A stretch of 64,000 nt of DNA, taken from the NCBI RefSeq assembly GCF_900167015.1, contig NZ_FUXX01000001.1, forward strand, positions 1 through 64,000, in the 5' to 3' direction. Below, piece after piece: positions 41,875-51,768 of the stretch. Made by a program: the position numbers and the translations under genes. Origin of the DNA: Succinivibrio dextrinosolvens DSM 3072 (GTDB lineage Bacteria > Pseudomonadota > Gammaproteobacteria > Enterobacterales > Succinivibrionaceae). The notes under the pieces were generated by a model, which worked only from the letters and a program-made list of their open reading frames with translations, was not told where the DNA came from and searched no databases. Each line of letters opens with the position of its first letter. Within the stretch, counting starts at the first letter, position 1.

Positions 41875-43278
41875 CTAGCCGAACTTAATTCCGAACAGCT
41901 GAGTTATCATGATGAAGATAATCAGTAGAGGAATAATATACTTCAGCAGAATCAGGAATGGACCAACAAGAGTGAACTTGAAGGCACCGTTTGAGGTAAG
42001 TTCCTGAATTAGCTGTGATCTCTGCATTCTGTAGCCAACGAACAGTGATGCACCTAAACCGGTTAATGGAAGGATGATCTGTGCTGTGAAGAAGTCTAGG
42101 AAGTCGAAGAAGTTCATTCCGAAGAATATCTTAACATCCCATGGACCGTATGACAGAGATGCAGCAACACCGATGATGAAAGTACCGATGGTTACTACTA
42201 AAGCAGCTGTACGTCTTGAAAGATTTGCTCTCTCTGCGATGAATGCGGTACCAACCTCATGTAGGAAAATACATGAAGTAATAGCAGCTACCAGCAGAAT
42301 CAGGTAGAAAGCTGAAGGAATAATCCAGTTGAAGAATGGCATGGTGTGCAGTGCACTGTGGAATACGTTTGGTAATGAAATAAATACCAGACCTGCACCT
42401 GCTGATGGCTCAACACCTGCAACTGAGAATACTGCAGGGAAGATAATCAGACCTGCCATTAGAGCAACCAGTGTATCAAGACCTGCTACAGATAATGCTG
42501 TACGGGTCAGGTTAACCTCTGATCTGAAGTATGATGCATAAGTAACAATACCCATACCTAAAGAGAATGAGTAGAAGCACTGACCTAAAGCTGCAAGCCA
42601 AACATCTGGATTCTTGATAGCTTCAAAATCTGGCTTGAACAGGAATGCGTATGCATCTGATGCACCAGGCATTGTTGCAGCAAAGATAACCAGCATTACC
42701 ATGATTACGAATAGAGCTGGAACTAAAAGCTTTGAAGATCTCTCAATACCCTTCTGTACACCACAGACAATAATGCCGTGGATAATAGCAAGTACGATAA
42801 ACAGTGCAACAATTGGCTTCCAAGGATTGGAGATAAAGCCAACAAAGTGGTCTGTAAACACATCTTTGCCTGCTTCAGCTGTTGCCTGAATTGCAGCTAA
42901 ATCATTAAAGGTTCCTGTTACAGAATCCCATGCATAATACAGAACCCAACCAACAACCACGTTGTAGTAGCACAGAATAATAGTTGCAACAGCAACAGAA
43001 CCGAAACCAACGAATTTCCAGAATGAGTTTGGTGCAAGAACGCTGTAAGCGTTACCTACGTTAGCTCTGGAATGACGACCTATTGAAAATTCTGCAATTA
43101 AAAGTGGAATTCCGAAAGAAATAATAATCAGGAAATACACTAGTAAAAAGGCTGAACCTCCGTTTTCACCACACTGAGTAGGAAAACGCCAGATGTTACC
43201 TAAACCGATAGCAGAACCGGCAGCGGCTAGCAATCCACCTAATTTAGATGAAAAGCCTACACGTTTTGTAGAAGTCAT
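41875..43278 (-). CDS. Sodium:neurotransmitter symporter (NSS/SNF family) transporter
   Basis: Sodium-dependent amino-acid transporter of the LeuT/TnaT family, 467 aa with 11-12 hydrophobic segments. The unwound TM1 motif GSAIGLGNIWRFPTQCGENGGSAFLLVY (about 17-44) forms the sodium and substrate sites. GYSFSLGMGIVTYASYF-type TM6 sequence is present as YSFSLGMGIVTYASY. Bacterial homologues take up tryptophan, tyrosine or other amino acids. AGGTAAG precedes the ATG. It is monocistronic, convergent with the RND operon. Confidence 0.95.
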   Translation of the reverse strand: MTSTKRVGFSSKLGGLLAAAGSAIGLGNIWRFPTQCGENGGSAFLLVYFLIIISFGIPLLIAEFSIGRHSRANVGNAYSVLAPNSFWKFVGFGSVAVATIILCYYNVVVGWVLYYAWDSVTGTFNDLAAIQATAEAGKDVFTDHFVGFISNPWKPIVALFIVLAIIHGIIVCGVQKGIERSSKLLVPALFVIMVMLVIFAATMPGASDAYAFLFKPDFEAIKNPDVWLAALGQCFYSFSLGMGIVTYASYFRSEVNLTRTALSVAGLDTLVALMAGLIIFPAVFSVAGVEPSAGAGLVFISLPNVFHSALHTMPFFNWIIPSAFYLILLVAAITSCIFLHEVGTAFIAERANLSRRTAALVVTIGTFIIGVAASLSYGPWDVKIFFGMNFFDFLDFFTAQIILPLTGLGASLFVGYRMQRSQLIQELTSNGAFKFTLVGPFLILLKYIIPLLIIFIMITQLFGIKFG

Positions 43279-43591
43279 AGTCTTACCTAATAATTGAATA
43301 AATACTACTTACTTATCTAGTCTGATAAATCAAAGCGTTAAATTATACTGTTTTATCAGAGAAAAAATAAAGTGCTATTTCATTTAGCAAATAACGAATA
43401 TTTTTGAAATATTGAGAGTTATTTTAGTTTCTTAGAGTGGTAAAAAAAACGATTATATGGATTTGCTTAATTTTGGTGCAGAAAATTACATGTATGTTTT
43501 GTTATGAGTGCAGGGTGGTTTCTCGTCTGGTGCATCATACTTGGGACAGATGTAAAAAAGGCTAACATATAATCGTTAGCCTTTCTGAAAA
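43279..43591. other. Spacer upstream of the NSS symporter gene
   Basis: This holds the symporter ribosome-binding site, an AT-only palindrome AATATTT/AAATATT (43397-43413) and the flavodoxin terminator (43554-43584). No ORF or RNA gene seen. Confidence 0.5.
43554..43584 (-). terminator. Intrinsic terminator of the flavodoxin gene
   Basis: AAGGCTAAC/GTTAGCCTT (43558-43566/43575-43583) followed on the minus strand by a TTTTTT tract. Confidence 0.88.
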
Positions 43592-44101
43592 CTATAAACC
43601 TAGAAGAGGTTTTATCTGACTGCACCATTCTTTGATTCGCTCGTCAGTCAGTTCTGGCTGATTATCCTCATCAATTGCCAGTCCAACAAATCTGTCGTGA
43701 TCTAATAAAGGAAGAGGGCTTGTGAAGTCATAGCCAACAGTAGGCCAGAATCCGATAAAGTTTGCTCCTCTGTACTGGAAGGTCTCATAGAGCATACCCA
43801 TACCGTCAAGGAAAGTATCAGGATATCCTACCTGATCACCTGTACCGAACAGTGCGACTGTCTTGCCTGTAAAGTCCATCTTCTGTAACTTAGGCATGAA
43901 GTCATTCCAGTCTTCCTGAAGCTCACCGATACTCCATGTAGAAGTACCGATAATCAGTTTCTGGTATTGTTCCATCTTGTCGCCATCTTTGCTGATATTG
44001 TAGATATCAACCTTATCAGCGCCAAGCTCATTTACAATTTTCTGGGCAACCTCACCGGTTACGCCAGTATAAGTTCCATAAAAGAGTGCTACTTCTTTCA
44101 T
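43592..44101 (-). CDS. fldA: Flavodoxin (long-chain)
   Basis: FMN electron carrier of 169 aa from ATG 44101 (the frame is open to 44131). The FMN phosphate loop is GTYTGVTG (9-16), the FMN-stacking region is TSTWSIGELQEDWNDFM, and GTGDQVGYPDTFLDGMGML is the second isoalloxazine loop. The extra segment around RGANFIGFWPTVGYDFTSPLPLLDHDRFVGLAID marks the long-chain class. In anaerobes it serves pyruvate:flavodoxin oxidoreductase, IspG/H and radical-SAM enzyme activation. It is monocistronic. Confidence 0.95.
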   Translation of the reverse strand: MKEVALFYGTYTGVTGEVAQKIVNELGADKVDIYNISKDGDKMEQYQKLIIGTSTWSIGELQEDWNDFMPKLQKMDFTGKTVALFGTGDQVGYPDTFLDGMGMLYETFQYRGANFIGFWPTVGYDFTSPLPLLDHDRFVGLAIDEDNQPELTDERIKEWCSQIKPLLGL

Positions 44102-44300
44102 ATATAAACCGCTTAAAAATATAACCAACATGTGAATTATATTTTTTAGAGATTAAATAAAAAAGAGTTTTTGCTAACCTTTATCACTTTCGATTAAAAA
44201 TGTTTAAATTCTTTGAAATGTGATTTCTGAGAGGTGAGAATCCGCTGTTTAAAGATTTGGCTTTTTATTAAAAAAACAGATAATTTCTTATATAAAAGTA

Positions 44301-44349
44301 AAAAAATGGCCCTTTTTCATGATTTTTTTCGAAAAAGAGCCATTTTTTT
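44301..44349 (-). terminator. Long hairpin terminator of hpt
   Basis: AAAAAATGGC/GCCATTTTTT (44301-44310/44339-44348) with an inner CTTTTTC/GAAAAAG pair; A- and T-runs on both sides make it active in either direction. Confidence 0.85.
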
Positions 44350-44358
44350 GAAAAGTAA

Positions 44359-44898
44359 TTATTCTTCTTTGATTACAGCTTCGTATACAGCTGGAAGATT
44401 GCGGTATCTGCCATCAAAGTCCATACCGTAACCTAAGATAAAGCCCTTATCCAGCTCAAATCCATAGTAATCAATGGTAACATCTACTTCACGGCGTTCT
44501 TTTTTATTGATTAGAGCACATAACTTAACAGACTTTGCTCCACGCTCGATGAATACTTCCTTAACCTTCTTCATGGTCAGACCTGAATCAATCAGATCCT
44601 CAATGATAAGAACATTCTTACCTGCCATGTTGAATTTAACGTCTTCAATAATCTTTACAACGCCTGAAGTCTCAGTTGCACTGCCGTATGAAGATACACG
44701 CATGAAATCAAGTGAAACTCTGGTGGAATCAATATTCTTCAGCAGGTCTGAGAAGAAGATAACGGCTCCGCTTAGAACACCAACGCAAATGAAGTCCTGA
44801 CCTTCGTAGTCGCGTGTAATCTGCTCACCTAGCTCTTTAACTCTCTTCTGAATCTGCTCTGCAGTAAATACTGGCTTTAATTCCTGAATTGTAATCAT
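44359..44898 (-). CDS. hpt: Hypoxanthine phosphoribosyltransferase
   Basis: Purine salvage enzyme of 179 aa making IMP (and usually GMP) from the base and PRPP. The PRPP-binding motif VLIIEDLIDSGLT is at 96-108. The flexible-loop region SYGSATETSG (70-79) and the base-binding segment GFELDKGFILGYGMDFDGRYRNLPAV are characteristic. It stands alone with its own extended -10 promoter about 125 bp upstream and a structured leader between. Confidence 0.96.
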   Translation of the reverse strand: MITIQELKPVFTAEQIQKRVKELGEQITRDYEGQDFICVGVLSGAVIFFSDLLKNIDSTRVSLDFMRVSSYGSATETSGVVKIIEDVKFNMAGKNVLIIEDLIDSGLTMKKVKEVFIERGAKSVKLCALINKKERREVDVTIDYYGFELDKGFILGYGMDFDGRYRNLPAVYEAVIKEE

Positions 44899-45250
44899 AA
44901 TGAAAACTCCAGACAGGCTGTTCCTGTAGGTTATATTCTGGCAGAGAGGATCGCTCTCGTACCTGTAAAAATCTCTGTCTTATCACAATAGTATGGTTTA
45001 CTATCGGAAAATTTGAAGGGCTAATTATAGCACCATTGGGCTGATAAATCGAAAAATGTGATGAAAATTACAATATTTTAACCTAACACACAGGATTATA
45101 TGGTTTTAATTACGATAGGTTAGTCATGAATTGAATTAGAAATGGGCTATGAAACTTTACTTTACTAACCTAATTAAAAAAATCCTCAGCACTGGCTGAG
45201 GATTAGTTCAACATCTCAAATTACACATTAAATATGTAAGGAGTGAGTAA
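44899..45250. other. Promoter and structured leader of hpt; spacer to DUF805 gene
   Basis: On the minus strand TGCTATAAT (-10 at 45024-45029) is an extended -10 promoter with a weak -35 17 nt upstream. The roughly 118-nt leader can fold: CAGAGA pairs with TCTCTG enclosing GAGAG/CTCTC, then ACAGG/CCTGT. The DUF805 terminator lies at 45174-45204. No ORF. Confidence 0.5.
45174..45204 (-). terminator. Intrinsic terminator of the DUF805 gene
   Basis: Perfect 10-bp stem AATCCTCAGC/GCTGAGGATT (45181-45190/45195-45204) with a U-tract on the minus strand (45176-45182). Confidence 0.9.
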
Positions 45251-45706
45251 TTAAGCCTGAACTGTAGCGTTCTGCTCGGTAAATACGTAAGGACCTTCAC
45301 CGTATTTGTTAGCTCCCTGAGTACCAGGGAAGATGAAGTAGATTGAAAGGGCAATACCGCCAATTGCACCAATAATCATAAGGAACATGCCGAAGTACAT
45401 CATTCCGCTGCTTGATGCAGCGATACCGATTCCCATAATTACAGCTCCAACTAGAATGAACAGAGTTGGGCCAAGCAGTAACCAGCCGCTTCTGCCAAGA
45501 TCATGACAGCGTCTGATTGCTACTGTAAATGTAGGAACCATAAGTGCTACAGAAAGCAGAATTCCTAAGTAAGGAATAAAGTTGAAGATAAAGTTTGCTA
45601 TGTAGCAGAACAGCGCAAACCACCAGTACTCTGAGCGACTGGCTCTACCCTGAATAGAAAAGCATTTCTGCAATAAGCAGGTTTTGATGGATTCAACGAA
45701 AGTCAT
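45251..45706 (-). CDS. DUF805 family membrane protein
   Basis: Inner-membrane protein of 151 aa from ATG 45706, with GGGGA upstream; the frame is open to 45763, but DUF805 proteins begin with the soluble segment seen here. The family core is FSIQGRASRSEYWWFALFC followed by three or four membrane segments (about 29-47, 49-66, 82-103, 108-130) and the conserved AIRRCHDLGRSGW loop. The C-terminal FPGTQGANKYGEGP is also typical. The family's function is not established. Confidence 0.92.
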   Translation of the reverse strand: MTFVESIKTCLLQKCFSIQGRASRSEYWWFALFCYIANFIFNFIPYLGILLSVALMVPTFTVAIRRCHDLGRSGWLLLGPTLFILVGAVIMGIGIAASSSGMMYFGMFLMIIGAIGGIALSIYFIFPGTQGANKYGEGPYVFTEQNATVQA

Positions 45707-46013
45707 ATATTTCCCCAAACTTTCAATGTGATTGTTAAATACCTCATAAGTAATTGCCTGCAACTGAAAATGTCTGTTTGAAAATAATTTTAATTATTAT
45801 GTATTGATGAATTAAAATTTTTTACATTTTAGGTTGCGCCATGACTTTACTCTCTGAAAATTAGCGCAAAATTAGATATAGTAAATTCAGTATATATGCA
45901 CTTTTATAGATGTGATTAATATAAAAATAATTCTTAACAAGAATAATTCTCAATAAGTAAAAATTATTATACAAATACAGGGATCATGTATGTGAACAGT
46001 AATTTTTTTTCCA

Positions 46014-46078
46014 GAGCGTGAGAATTTAATCATGGTAAATCGACAGCCATTTCTTTATTATTTCCTCACGTTCTTTTT
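46014..46078 (+). promoter_or_regulatory. Hairpin with T-rich tail just before the 382-aa gene
   Basis: GAGCGTGAG (46014-46022) and CTCACGTTC (46065-46073) pair over 9 positions (one G-U), followed by TTTTT. The loop of 42 nt is long for a terminator, but its closing arm sits 22 nt before the ATG, so it could act as an attenuator or translation switch. Confidence 0.35.
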
Positions 46079-46085
46079 AATTTAG
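46032..46085 (+). CDS. Candidate 17-aa leader peptide
   Basis: ATG 46032 opens MVNRQPFLYYFLTFFLI and stops at TAG 46085, ten bases before the next start. Four Phe, two Tyr and three Leu codons crowd its second half, where the descending arm of the hairpin lies, as in attenuator leaders such as PheL. The ribosome-binding site is weak (GTGAG). Confidence 0.3.
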   Translation: MVNRQPFLYYFLTFFLI

Positions 46086-46095
46086 AGATAGTTAT

Positions 46096-47244
46096 ATGAG
46101 CAGTTTTATTGTAGATGAAAGCAAGTTCATGATTTCAGATGAAGAAAGTAATGCTTTTTTTACATCTGAGTATAAGCTTGCATCTGGCATTGTTATCGGT
46201 GAACTTGAAGATGAGTCTGATTCATGGCAGCTTTATATAAGTGCTGACGGCAGACATTACATTCTGGCTGTCCTTCCTGAGCTTCATGATAAATGGGTTG
46301 CATCAAGACTTCTTAAAGACAGAGATTTTGAGTGTATTGAAGTAGATTCAAGAAAGATTTACCTTCTGTTTTCATCATCAGTTCACAGAGTTACAAGACT
46401 AACCAATATCAGAATCAATAAGTCTCTGCGTTATGCTTATGCTCTTTTCTCTGCTTTTATTCATACAAGACAGCTTGATCTTGATTCAAATCTTAGAGAC
46501 GGTCTGTATTTTGAATCCCGTTCCGTTATTCTTCCAACATACTCTCTTGTAGGAAAGGTCTCAGACAGATGTCTTTTTGAAAATGCTCTAAGAGGTAAGA
46601 ATGATCCTGAGAAGCTGACTGCACCTGATGGTCTTAATGATTCAGTCTCATACTTCTATTTCAGAAAATGTCTGACTGAACACGGTTTTACTCTTAACGA
46701 GAATGAACCTCTTTTTGAAACAGGAGAGATTGTTGATGATTTCCTGCTTGGAGAAGAGAGTAATTCAATGATTACAGCTCCACTTATTATCAGAGATCAC
46801 TATCAGCTTTTTGATACAACATCAGACAGCTACATTCTGATGATTGACAGTCTGTGGGGAGAAGCTCTGATATCTTCAAATATTGTTAATCAGATTCAGA
46901 TGAATTCCTTCCCTATAAATTCAAAGAGATATTTCGTCTTATCCTTCAAAAAGGATCAGATCATTGAGTGTATGAATGACAGACACGGTGGTCTTAACAA
47001 GGAGAATGCTTTCGAACTTACAGAGGCAATCAGAAGAACCAGAACTCTTCTTCCTGAGTGCGATCTTACCAGTGCACTTTATATCCAGAAGCTTGGATAT
47101 CTGCTGCCAGAGAAGTTTACCAATGCTGATAATACAAATGACAGGGAACTTCTGGTTGACTGTCTGTCACATGGCCCATTTGCAATGGCTCCTCTGATGG
47201 ATGATATCAATCACGATCTGGTGACAATTCTGGTTCACCAGTAA
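46096..47244 (+). CDS. Hypothetical protein, 382 aa
   Basis: Soluble, acidic protein of 382 aa with no signal peptide, membrane segment or motif I recognise. It seems to contain repeated beta-rich sections: residues about 28-110 (WQLYISADGRHYILAVLPELHDKWV, KIYLLFSSSVHRVTRLTNIRINKSL) and about 230-300 (DSYILMIDSLWGEALISSNIV, KRYFVLSFKKDQIIECM), hinting at an internal duplication. Its C-terminus ends DDINHDLVTILVHQ. A weak AGAGATAG precedes the ATG. It is convergent with acrB and preceded by a hairpin and aromatic-rich mini-ORF. Function unknown; probably lineage-restricted. Confidence 0.75.
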   Translation: MSSFIVDESKFMISDEESNAFFTSEYKLASGIVIGELEDESDSWQLYISADGRHYILAVLPELHDKWVASRLLKDRDFECIEVDSRKIYLLFSSSVHRVTRLTNIRINKSLRYAYALFSAFIHTRQLDLDSNLRDGLYFESRSVILPTYSLVGKVSDRCLFENALRGKNDPEKLTAPDGLNDSVSYFYFRKCLTEHGFTLNENEPLFETGEIVDDFLLGEESNSMITAPLIIRDHYQLFDTTSDSYILMIDSLWGEALISSNIVNQIQMNSFPINSKRYFVLSFKKDQIIECMNDRHGGLNKENAFELTEAIRRTRTLLPECDLTSALYIQKLGYLLPEKFTNADNTNDRELLVDCLSHGPFAMAPLMDDINHDLVTILVHQ

Positions 47245-47258
47245 CAATCTCTTCAAGC

Positions 47259-47287
47259 AAAAAAAAACGGCCACAAAATGTGGCCGT
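47259..47287 (-). terminator. Intrinsic terminator of the acrAB operon
   Basis: ACGGCCACA/TGTGGCCGT (47267-47275/47279-47287) with an AAA loop and nine A's upstream on the plus strand, giving a strong U-tract on the minus strand. Confidence 0.93.
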
Positions 47288-47306
47288 GATTGTAAGTAAT
47301 CATTAA

Positions 47307-50300
47307 CTATTCTTCTTCTTTTGCCTCATTTATCTGAGAAACAAGTTTCTCCTGATGAATCTTAGCTTTTTCCTGTTTTACATCTGCAGGAACATACTTG
47401 GTGAAGTATCTCATGATCAGAACGAAGAATACAGGAACATAGAAGATTGCAAGAACTGTAGCTGTCAGCATACCACCGATAACGCAGATACCGATTTCGT
47501 TACGTCCTGCGGCACCAGCACCAGATGATACTGCAAGAGGAAGCACACCCAGAATAAATGCCATAGAAGTCATAATAATTGGGCGGAAACGAAGTCTTGC
47601 TGCATGCACAACTGCCTCGGTCAGTCTTTCACCTCGGTCATACAGATCTTTTGCGAATTCCACAATCAGAATTGCGTTCTTAGATGCAAGACCCACTGTG
47701 GTCAGAAGTCCAACCTGGAAGTATACGTCGTTGGTTAGCGAAGTAATAAATGGAACGTACTGTGTCAGGACAGCTGCACCAATTGCACCGATAATACCTA
47801 AAGGTACAACCAGCATAACAGCAAAAGGAATTGACCAGCTTTCGTACAGTGCTGCCAGAGATAGGAAAACAACCAGCAGTGATACTAAGTAAAGCATAGG
47901 TCCCTGAGCACCAGCCAGTCTTTCCTGATAGGATACGCCTGACCATGAAATGCCATAGCCTGGAGGCAGAACTTCCTTAGCGATTCGTTCCATCTCATCC
48001 ATAGCCTGACCAGAGGATACTCCCGGAACAGCAGAACCCTGAATTTCCATTGCAGACAGACCGTTGAATCTTTCCAGACGTGGTGAACCGTATGTCCACT
48101 CCATGGTTACGAAAGCACTGAATGGAACCATGCTGCCATTGTTGCTCTTTACGTACCACTTCTTCAGATCGTTCTCTGTCATACGATCTTTTGCCATACC
48201 CTGGATATAGACTTTTTTAACACGGTTTCTATCCATGAAGTTATCGGTATAAGAGGAACCCCATGCTGTTGAGAAGGTCTGATTAATGTCTGCAGGTGAA
48301 AGACCTAAAGACATAGCCTTTTCATAATCAATTTTAATTTTCAGCTGAGGTGTGTCATCCATACCGTTGGCACGAACCTGAGTTAGCATCTTTGACTGAG
48401 ATGCTGCATATAAAAGCTGATTTCTTGCCTCTGTCAGCTTCTCATGTCCCTGAGATGCACCATCAACAAGGAAGAAGTCGAAACCGTCTGCAGTACCTAA
48501 TTCTGGAATTGCAGGAATATTGAACGCAAAGGCCAGACCATCACGAATTCCTCCTAACAGAGGCATCTGAGCGCGGTTTGAAATCATATCAGGATGCTGT
48601 GATCTTGAGGTTCTCTCAGACCAGTCCTTGAGCTTAATGAATCCCATACCGGTATTCTGTCCCTGACCTGCAAAAGAGAAGCCTGCTACGGTAAGAATAC
48701 TCTCTACGTTTTCTGTTTCGGCATTCAGGAAGTAATCTGCTACCTGTTTCAGTACACCTTCGGTTTTCTCCTTGGTAGAACCTGCTGGCAGACTTACCAT
48801 CGTCAGAAGCACACCCTGGTCTTCACTTGGAAGGAATGCTGTAGGAATTCTGGTGAAACCGAATACCAGTGCAACACAGATAATAGTGTAGTAAACCAGA
48901 TATCTTCCGATTCTTTGAACGATTACAATCACCATGTCCTGATATTTCTTTGAAACATAGGCAAAGAACTTATTCCACAGGGCAATGATTCTGCGTACTG
49001 GCTCATATAGCTTGTCAAATCTGTAGACAATATATGTAAACAGGTTACGTTTCTTTGGCTTGTATCCTGGAGGTAAAAGGATAGTTGCACAAAGAGCTGG
49101 TGTCAGAACAATTGCGATGAATACTGACAGCACCATGGCTGATACGATGGTGATTGAGAACTGACGATAGATAATACCGGTAGAACCACCGAAAAATGCC
49201 ATAGGTACAAATACTGCGGACAGAACCAGCGCAATACCAATCAGAGCACCTGTAATTTCATCCATGGATTTTACGGTTGCCTGTTTAGGTGTCAGGTTAG
49301 GTTCTTCGTGAAGAATACGTTCAACGTTCTCCACCACAACAATTGCGTCATCAACCAGAAGACCGATTGCCAGTACCAGACCGAACATGGTCAGGGTATT
49401 AATGGAGAATCCGAATGCCTGCATGATGGCAAAGGTACCTAGCAGAACAACAGGAACTGTAATGGAAGGAATCAGGGTTGCACGGAAGTTCTGCATGAAC
49501 AGATACATAACTATAACAACCAGCAGAATAGCCTCGAATAATGTGTGGTATACCTCATTGATAGACACTTCGATGAATTCTGTTGTATCGTAAGGGTATG
49601 TCAGTTCAACCCAGTCAGGGAAGTACTGAGCCTTCTCATTTACGACTTCCTTTACTCTCTTAGCTGTTTCAAGCGCATTTGCTCCTGAAGCCAGCATGAT
49701 AGCAAGACCGGAAGATGCTTTTCCGTTGAACTTACTGCTTGTGTTGTAAGATTCTGAACCCAGCTCAATCTTTGCTACATCCTTCAGTTTTACCTTGGTA
49801 CCGTCAGGATTTACCTTAAGAAGAATGTTTTCAAACTGCTCTACGTTCTCCAGTCTCTTCTGACCTGAGATTGTATAGGTATAAAGCTGACCGGGAACAG
49901 CAGGAGTTCCACCTAGAGAACCGTATGTAACCTGAGCATTCTGAGCCTGAAGAGCAGCAGAAACTTCACCTGCTGAGATAGCGTAGTTGTTCAGTTTCTC
50001 TGGATCAAGCCATATACGCATTGCATACTGAGCACCGAAAACCTGCAGAGAACCTACACCGTCAACACGAGATAGAGGTTCTTTAAGATTTGTCTCCATG
50101 TAGTCAGAGATATCGGTTGATGTATGCTCTGTATCAGTAGCAGCTAAAGATACAATAAGCAGGAAAGCATCGGTTGACTTGGATACGTCAACACCGTTCT
50201 GCTGAACAGTTGTTGGCAGCTGTGACTGAGTCTGCTGCATCTTGTTCTGAACCTGAACCTGTGCAATATCGGCATTGGTACCTGGTTCAAATGTAATTTC

Positions 50301-50570
50301 GATGCTAGAGTTACCAAACGAATCGGATGATGAACTCATATACATGTAACCATCAAGACCGGTCATGTTCTGTTCGATAATCTGTGTAACAGATCTTTCA
50401 ACAGTCTGAGCATCAGCGCCAGGATATGTTGATCTGATGGATACTGAAGGTGGTGCAATTGTAGGATACTGTGATACAGGCAGTGTATTAACTGCAAAAA
50501 TACCTGCAAGCATAATACAGATTGCAATCACCCATGCGAAAATAGGTCGATTAATAAAAAAACGAGCCAT
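47307..50570 (-). CDS. acrB: AcrB-type RND multidrug efflux pump
   Basis: HAE1-family pump of 1087 aa, of typical AcrB/MexB length. It starts [24 protein letters not shown], has the porter-loop signature [43 protein letters not shown] split over 32-75, the proton-relay [23 protein letters not shown] (Asp pair) in TM4 and [25 protein letters not shown] with Lys in TM10. A charged C-terminal tail ([13 protein letters not shown]) extends beyond TM12. It follows acrA by 19 nt and is controlled by the divergent TetR gene. It needs a TolC channel encoded elsewhere. Confidence 0.96.
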   Translation of the reverse strand: MARFFINRPIFAWVIAICIMLAGIFAVNTLPVSQYPTIAPPSVSIRSTYPGADAQTVERSVTQIIEQNMTGLDGYMYMSSSSDSFGNSSIEITFEPGTNADIAQVQVQNKMQQTQSQLPTTVQQNGVDVSKSTDAFLLIVSLAATDTEHTSTDISDYMETNLKEPLSRVDGVGSLQVFGAQYAMRIWLDPEKLNNYAISAGEVSAALQAQNAQVTYGSLGGTPAVPGQLYTYTISGQKRLENVEQFENILLKVNPDGTKVKLKDVAKIELGSESYNTSSKFNGKASSGLAIMLASGANALETAKRVKEVVNEKAQYFPDWVELTYPYDTTEFIEVSINEVYHTLFEAILLVVIVMYLFMQNFRATLIPSITVPVVLLGTFAIMQAFGFSINTLTMFGLVLAIGLLVDDAIVVVENVERILHEEPNLTPKQATVKSMDEITGALIGIALVLSAVFVPMAFFGGSTGIIYRQFSITIVSAMVLSVFIAIVLTPALCATILLPPGYKPKKRNLFTYIVYRFDKLYEPVRRIIALWNKFFAYVSKKYQDMVIVIVQRIGRYLVYYTIICVALVFGFTRIPTAFLPSEDQGVLLTMVSLPAGSTKEKTEGVLKQVADYFLNAETENVESILTVAGFSFAGQGQNTGMGFIKLKDWSERTSRSQHPDMISNRAQMPLLGGIRDGLAFAFNIPAIPELGTADGFDFFLVDGASQGHEKLTEARNQLLYAASQSKMLTQVRANGMDDTPQLKIKIDYEKAMSLGLSPADINQTFSTAWGSSYTDNFMDRNRVKKVYIQGMAKDRMTENDLKKWYVKSNNGSMVPFSAFVTMEWTYGSPRLERFNGLSAMEIQGSAVPGVSSGQAMDEMERIAKEVLPPGYGISWSGVSYQERLAGAQGPMLYLVSLLVVFLSLAALYESWSIPFAVMLVVPLGIIGAIGAAVLTQYVPFITSLTNDVYFQVGLLTTVGLASKNAILIVEFAKDLYDRGERLTEAVVHAARLRFRPIIMTSMAFILGVLPLAVSSGAGAAGRNEIGICVIGGMLTATVLAIFYVPVFFVLIMRYFTKYVPADVKQEKAKIHQEKLVSQINEAKEEE

Positions 50571-50589
50571 CTGTTATTATTCCTCGTTA

Positions 50590-51768
50590 CTATTTATTCT
50601 GCTGCTGTTGTTGAGGCTGCTGTCCGTTCTGAGGAGCCTGACCTGGAATAATAGGTGTTACAGGTACACCTGGACGGATCTTCTGGGTGTTGCTGGTGAT
50701 GACCTTGTCACCTTCCTTTAATCCTTCCAGAACTACATATGCATTCTCGGTCTGAGCACCTAGCTTAACGTTGATTCTCTGAACCTGGCTCTGCTCATTT
50801 ACTGCATATATATAGGTGATACCGTTGGCCTCACGCTGAACACCGTTTGCTGCAACGGTAAGCGCATTTGGCATTACACCCTGATTGATTTCGCCACGAA
50901 GGAAGATTCCTGGTAGCAGAATATGCTCTGGATTTGGAACTAAAGCTCTCAGATTAACCATGCCTGTTGACTCATCAACACTCATTTCTGCAAATTCAAT
51001 GGTACCTGGATGAGCATATTTGGTTCCGTCTGACAGATAGATGTCAACAGTTGCTTTACCGTCATTTAACAGCTTGCCTTCTGTCAGATTCTTACGTAAT
51101 AAGATGTTTTCCTCTGCAGTCTGACCCAGGTCAACATAAATAGGGTCCAGCTGCTGAATGGTTGTCATAGCAGTAACCTGACCTGATGAAACAAGAGCTC
51201 CCTCGGTTATATCTGAACGGCTGATTGTTCCTGTAATAGGGGCGTATACCTTTGTATATGCAAGATTGATATTAGCTGTAGCAAGGCTTGCCTCAGCTGA
51301 TTTAACATTTGCGTTTGCAGTCAGGTAAGCTGCCTGCGCATCATCATAATCCTGCTTACTTACAGCCTTCTTTTCTAACAGACTTCTGTATCTTTCTGCC
51401 TTCAGTCTGCTTGAGTGAAGAGTTGCCTTTGCACTTGCGAGGGCTGCTTCAGCTGATTTTACATTTGCCTCATATACAGATGGATCAATCTGATACAGCT
51501 GATCTCCCTGTTTAACAATAGAACCTTCAACGAATAAGCGTTTTTGAAGAATTCCTGTAACCTGAGGTCTAACCTCAGCCTTACGGGTTGCGGATGCTCT
51601 TCCGGTTAGACGTGAAATAACTGCGACATCTGCCTTCTTTACCAGAGTAACGTCAACTGGTAGGGCTCCATGCTGCTGGTCTTCTGACTTACCACATCCT
51701 GCTAATGAAAGGATTGCCACTGCAATCGCACAAGGTAATATGAATTTGTTTGCTCTGAACAATAACAT
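50590..51768 (-). CDS. acrA: AcrA-type periplasmic adaptor lipoprotein
   Basis: Membrane-fusion protein of 392 aa from ATG 51768; the frame is open to 51837 but the signal sequence fixes the start. The lipobox LAGC has the lipidated Cys at 25. Domains follow the usual order: barrel (VTLVKKADVAVISRLTGRASATRKAEVRPQVTG split), lipoyl half (EGSIVKQGDQLYQIDPSVYEA), alpha-hairpin coiled coil (about 95-165), second lipoyl half (VYAPITGTISRSDITEGALVSSGQ) and C-terminal membrane-proximal domain. A low-complexity tail of Gln/Asn/Pro (residues about 378-392) ends the protein. Confidence 0.94.
   Translation of the reverse strand: MLLFRANKFILPCAIAVAILSLAGCGKSEDQQHGALPVDVTLVKKADVAVISRLTGRASATRKAEVRPQVTGILQKRLFVEGSIVKQGDQLYQIDPSVYEANVKSAEAALASAKATLHSSRLKAERYRSLLEKKAVSKQDYDDAQAAYLTANANVKSAEASLATANINLAYTKVYAPITGTISRSDITEGALVSSGQVTAMTTIQQLDPIYVDLGQTAEENILLRKNLTEGKLLNDGKATVDIYLSDGTKYAHPGTIEFAEMSVDESTGMVNLRALVPNPEHILLPGIFLRGEINQGVMPNALTVAANGVQREANGITYIYAVNEQSQVQRINVKLGAQTENAYVVLEGLKEGDKVITSNTQKIRPGVPVTPIIPGQAPQNGQQPQQQQQNK

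Larger units (their letters stand above)
45707..46095. other. AT-rich spacer with leader ORF and hairpin before the 382-aa gene
   Basis: This divergent spacer is AT-rich up to about 46000. Its last 90 bases contain a hairpin (46014-46073) with a 17-codon aromatic-rich ORF (46032-46085) running into the gene start. No other gene-like feature. Confidence 0.5.

Noticed and set aside
49387-49593. Plus-strand open frames inside acrB, dctM, ilvD and other long genes
   Set aside because: They lie opposite strong coding sequence, lack ribosome-binding sites and show no family resemblance.
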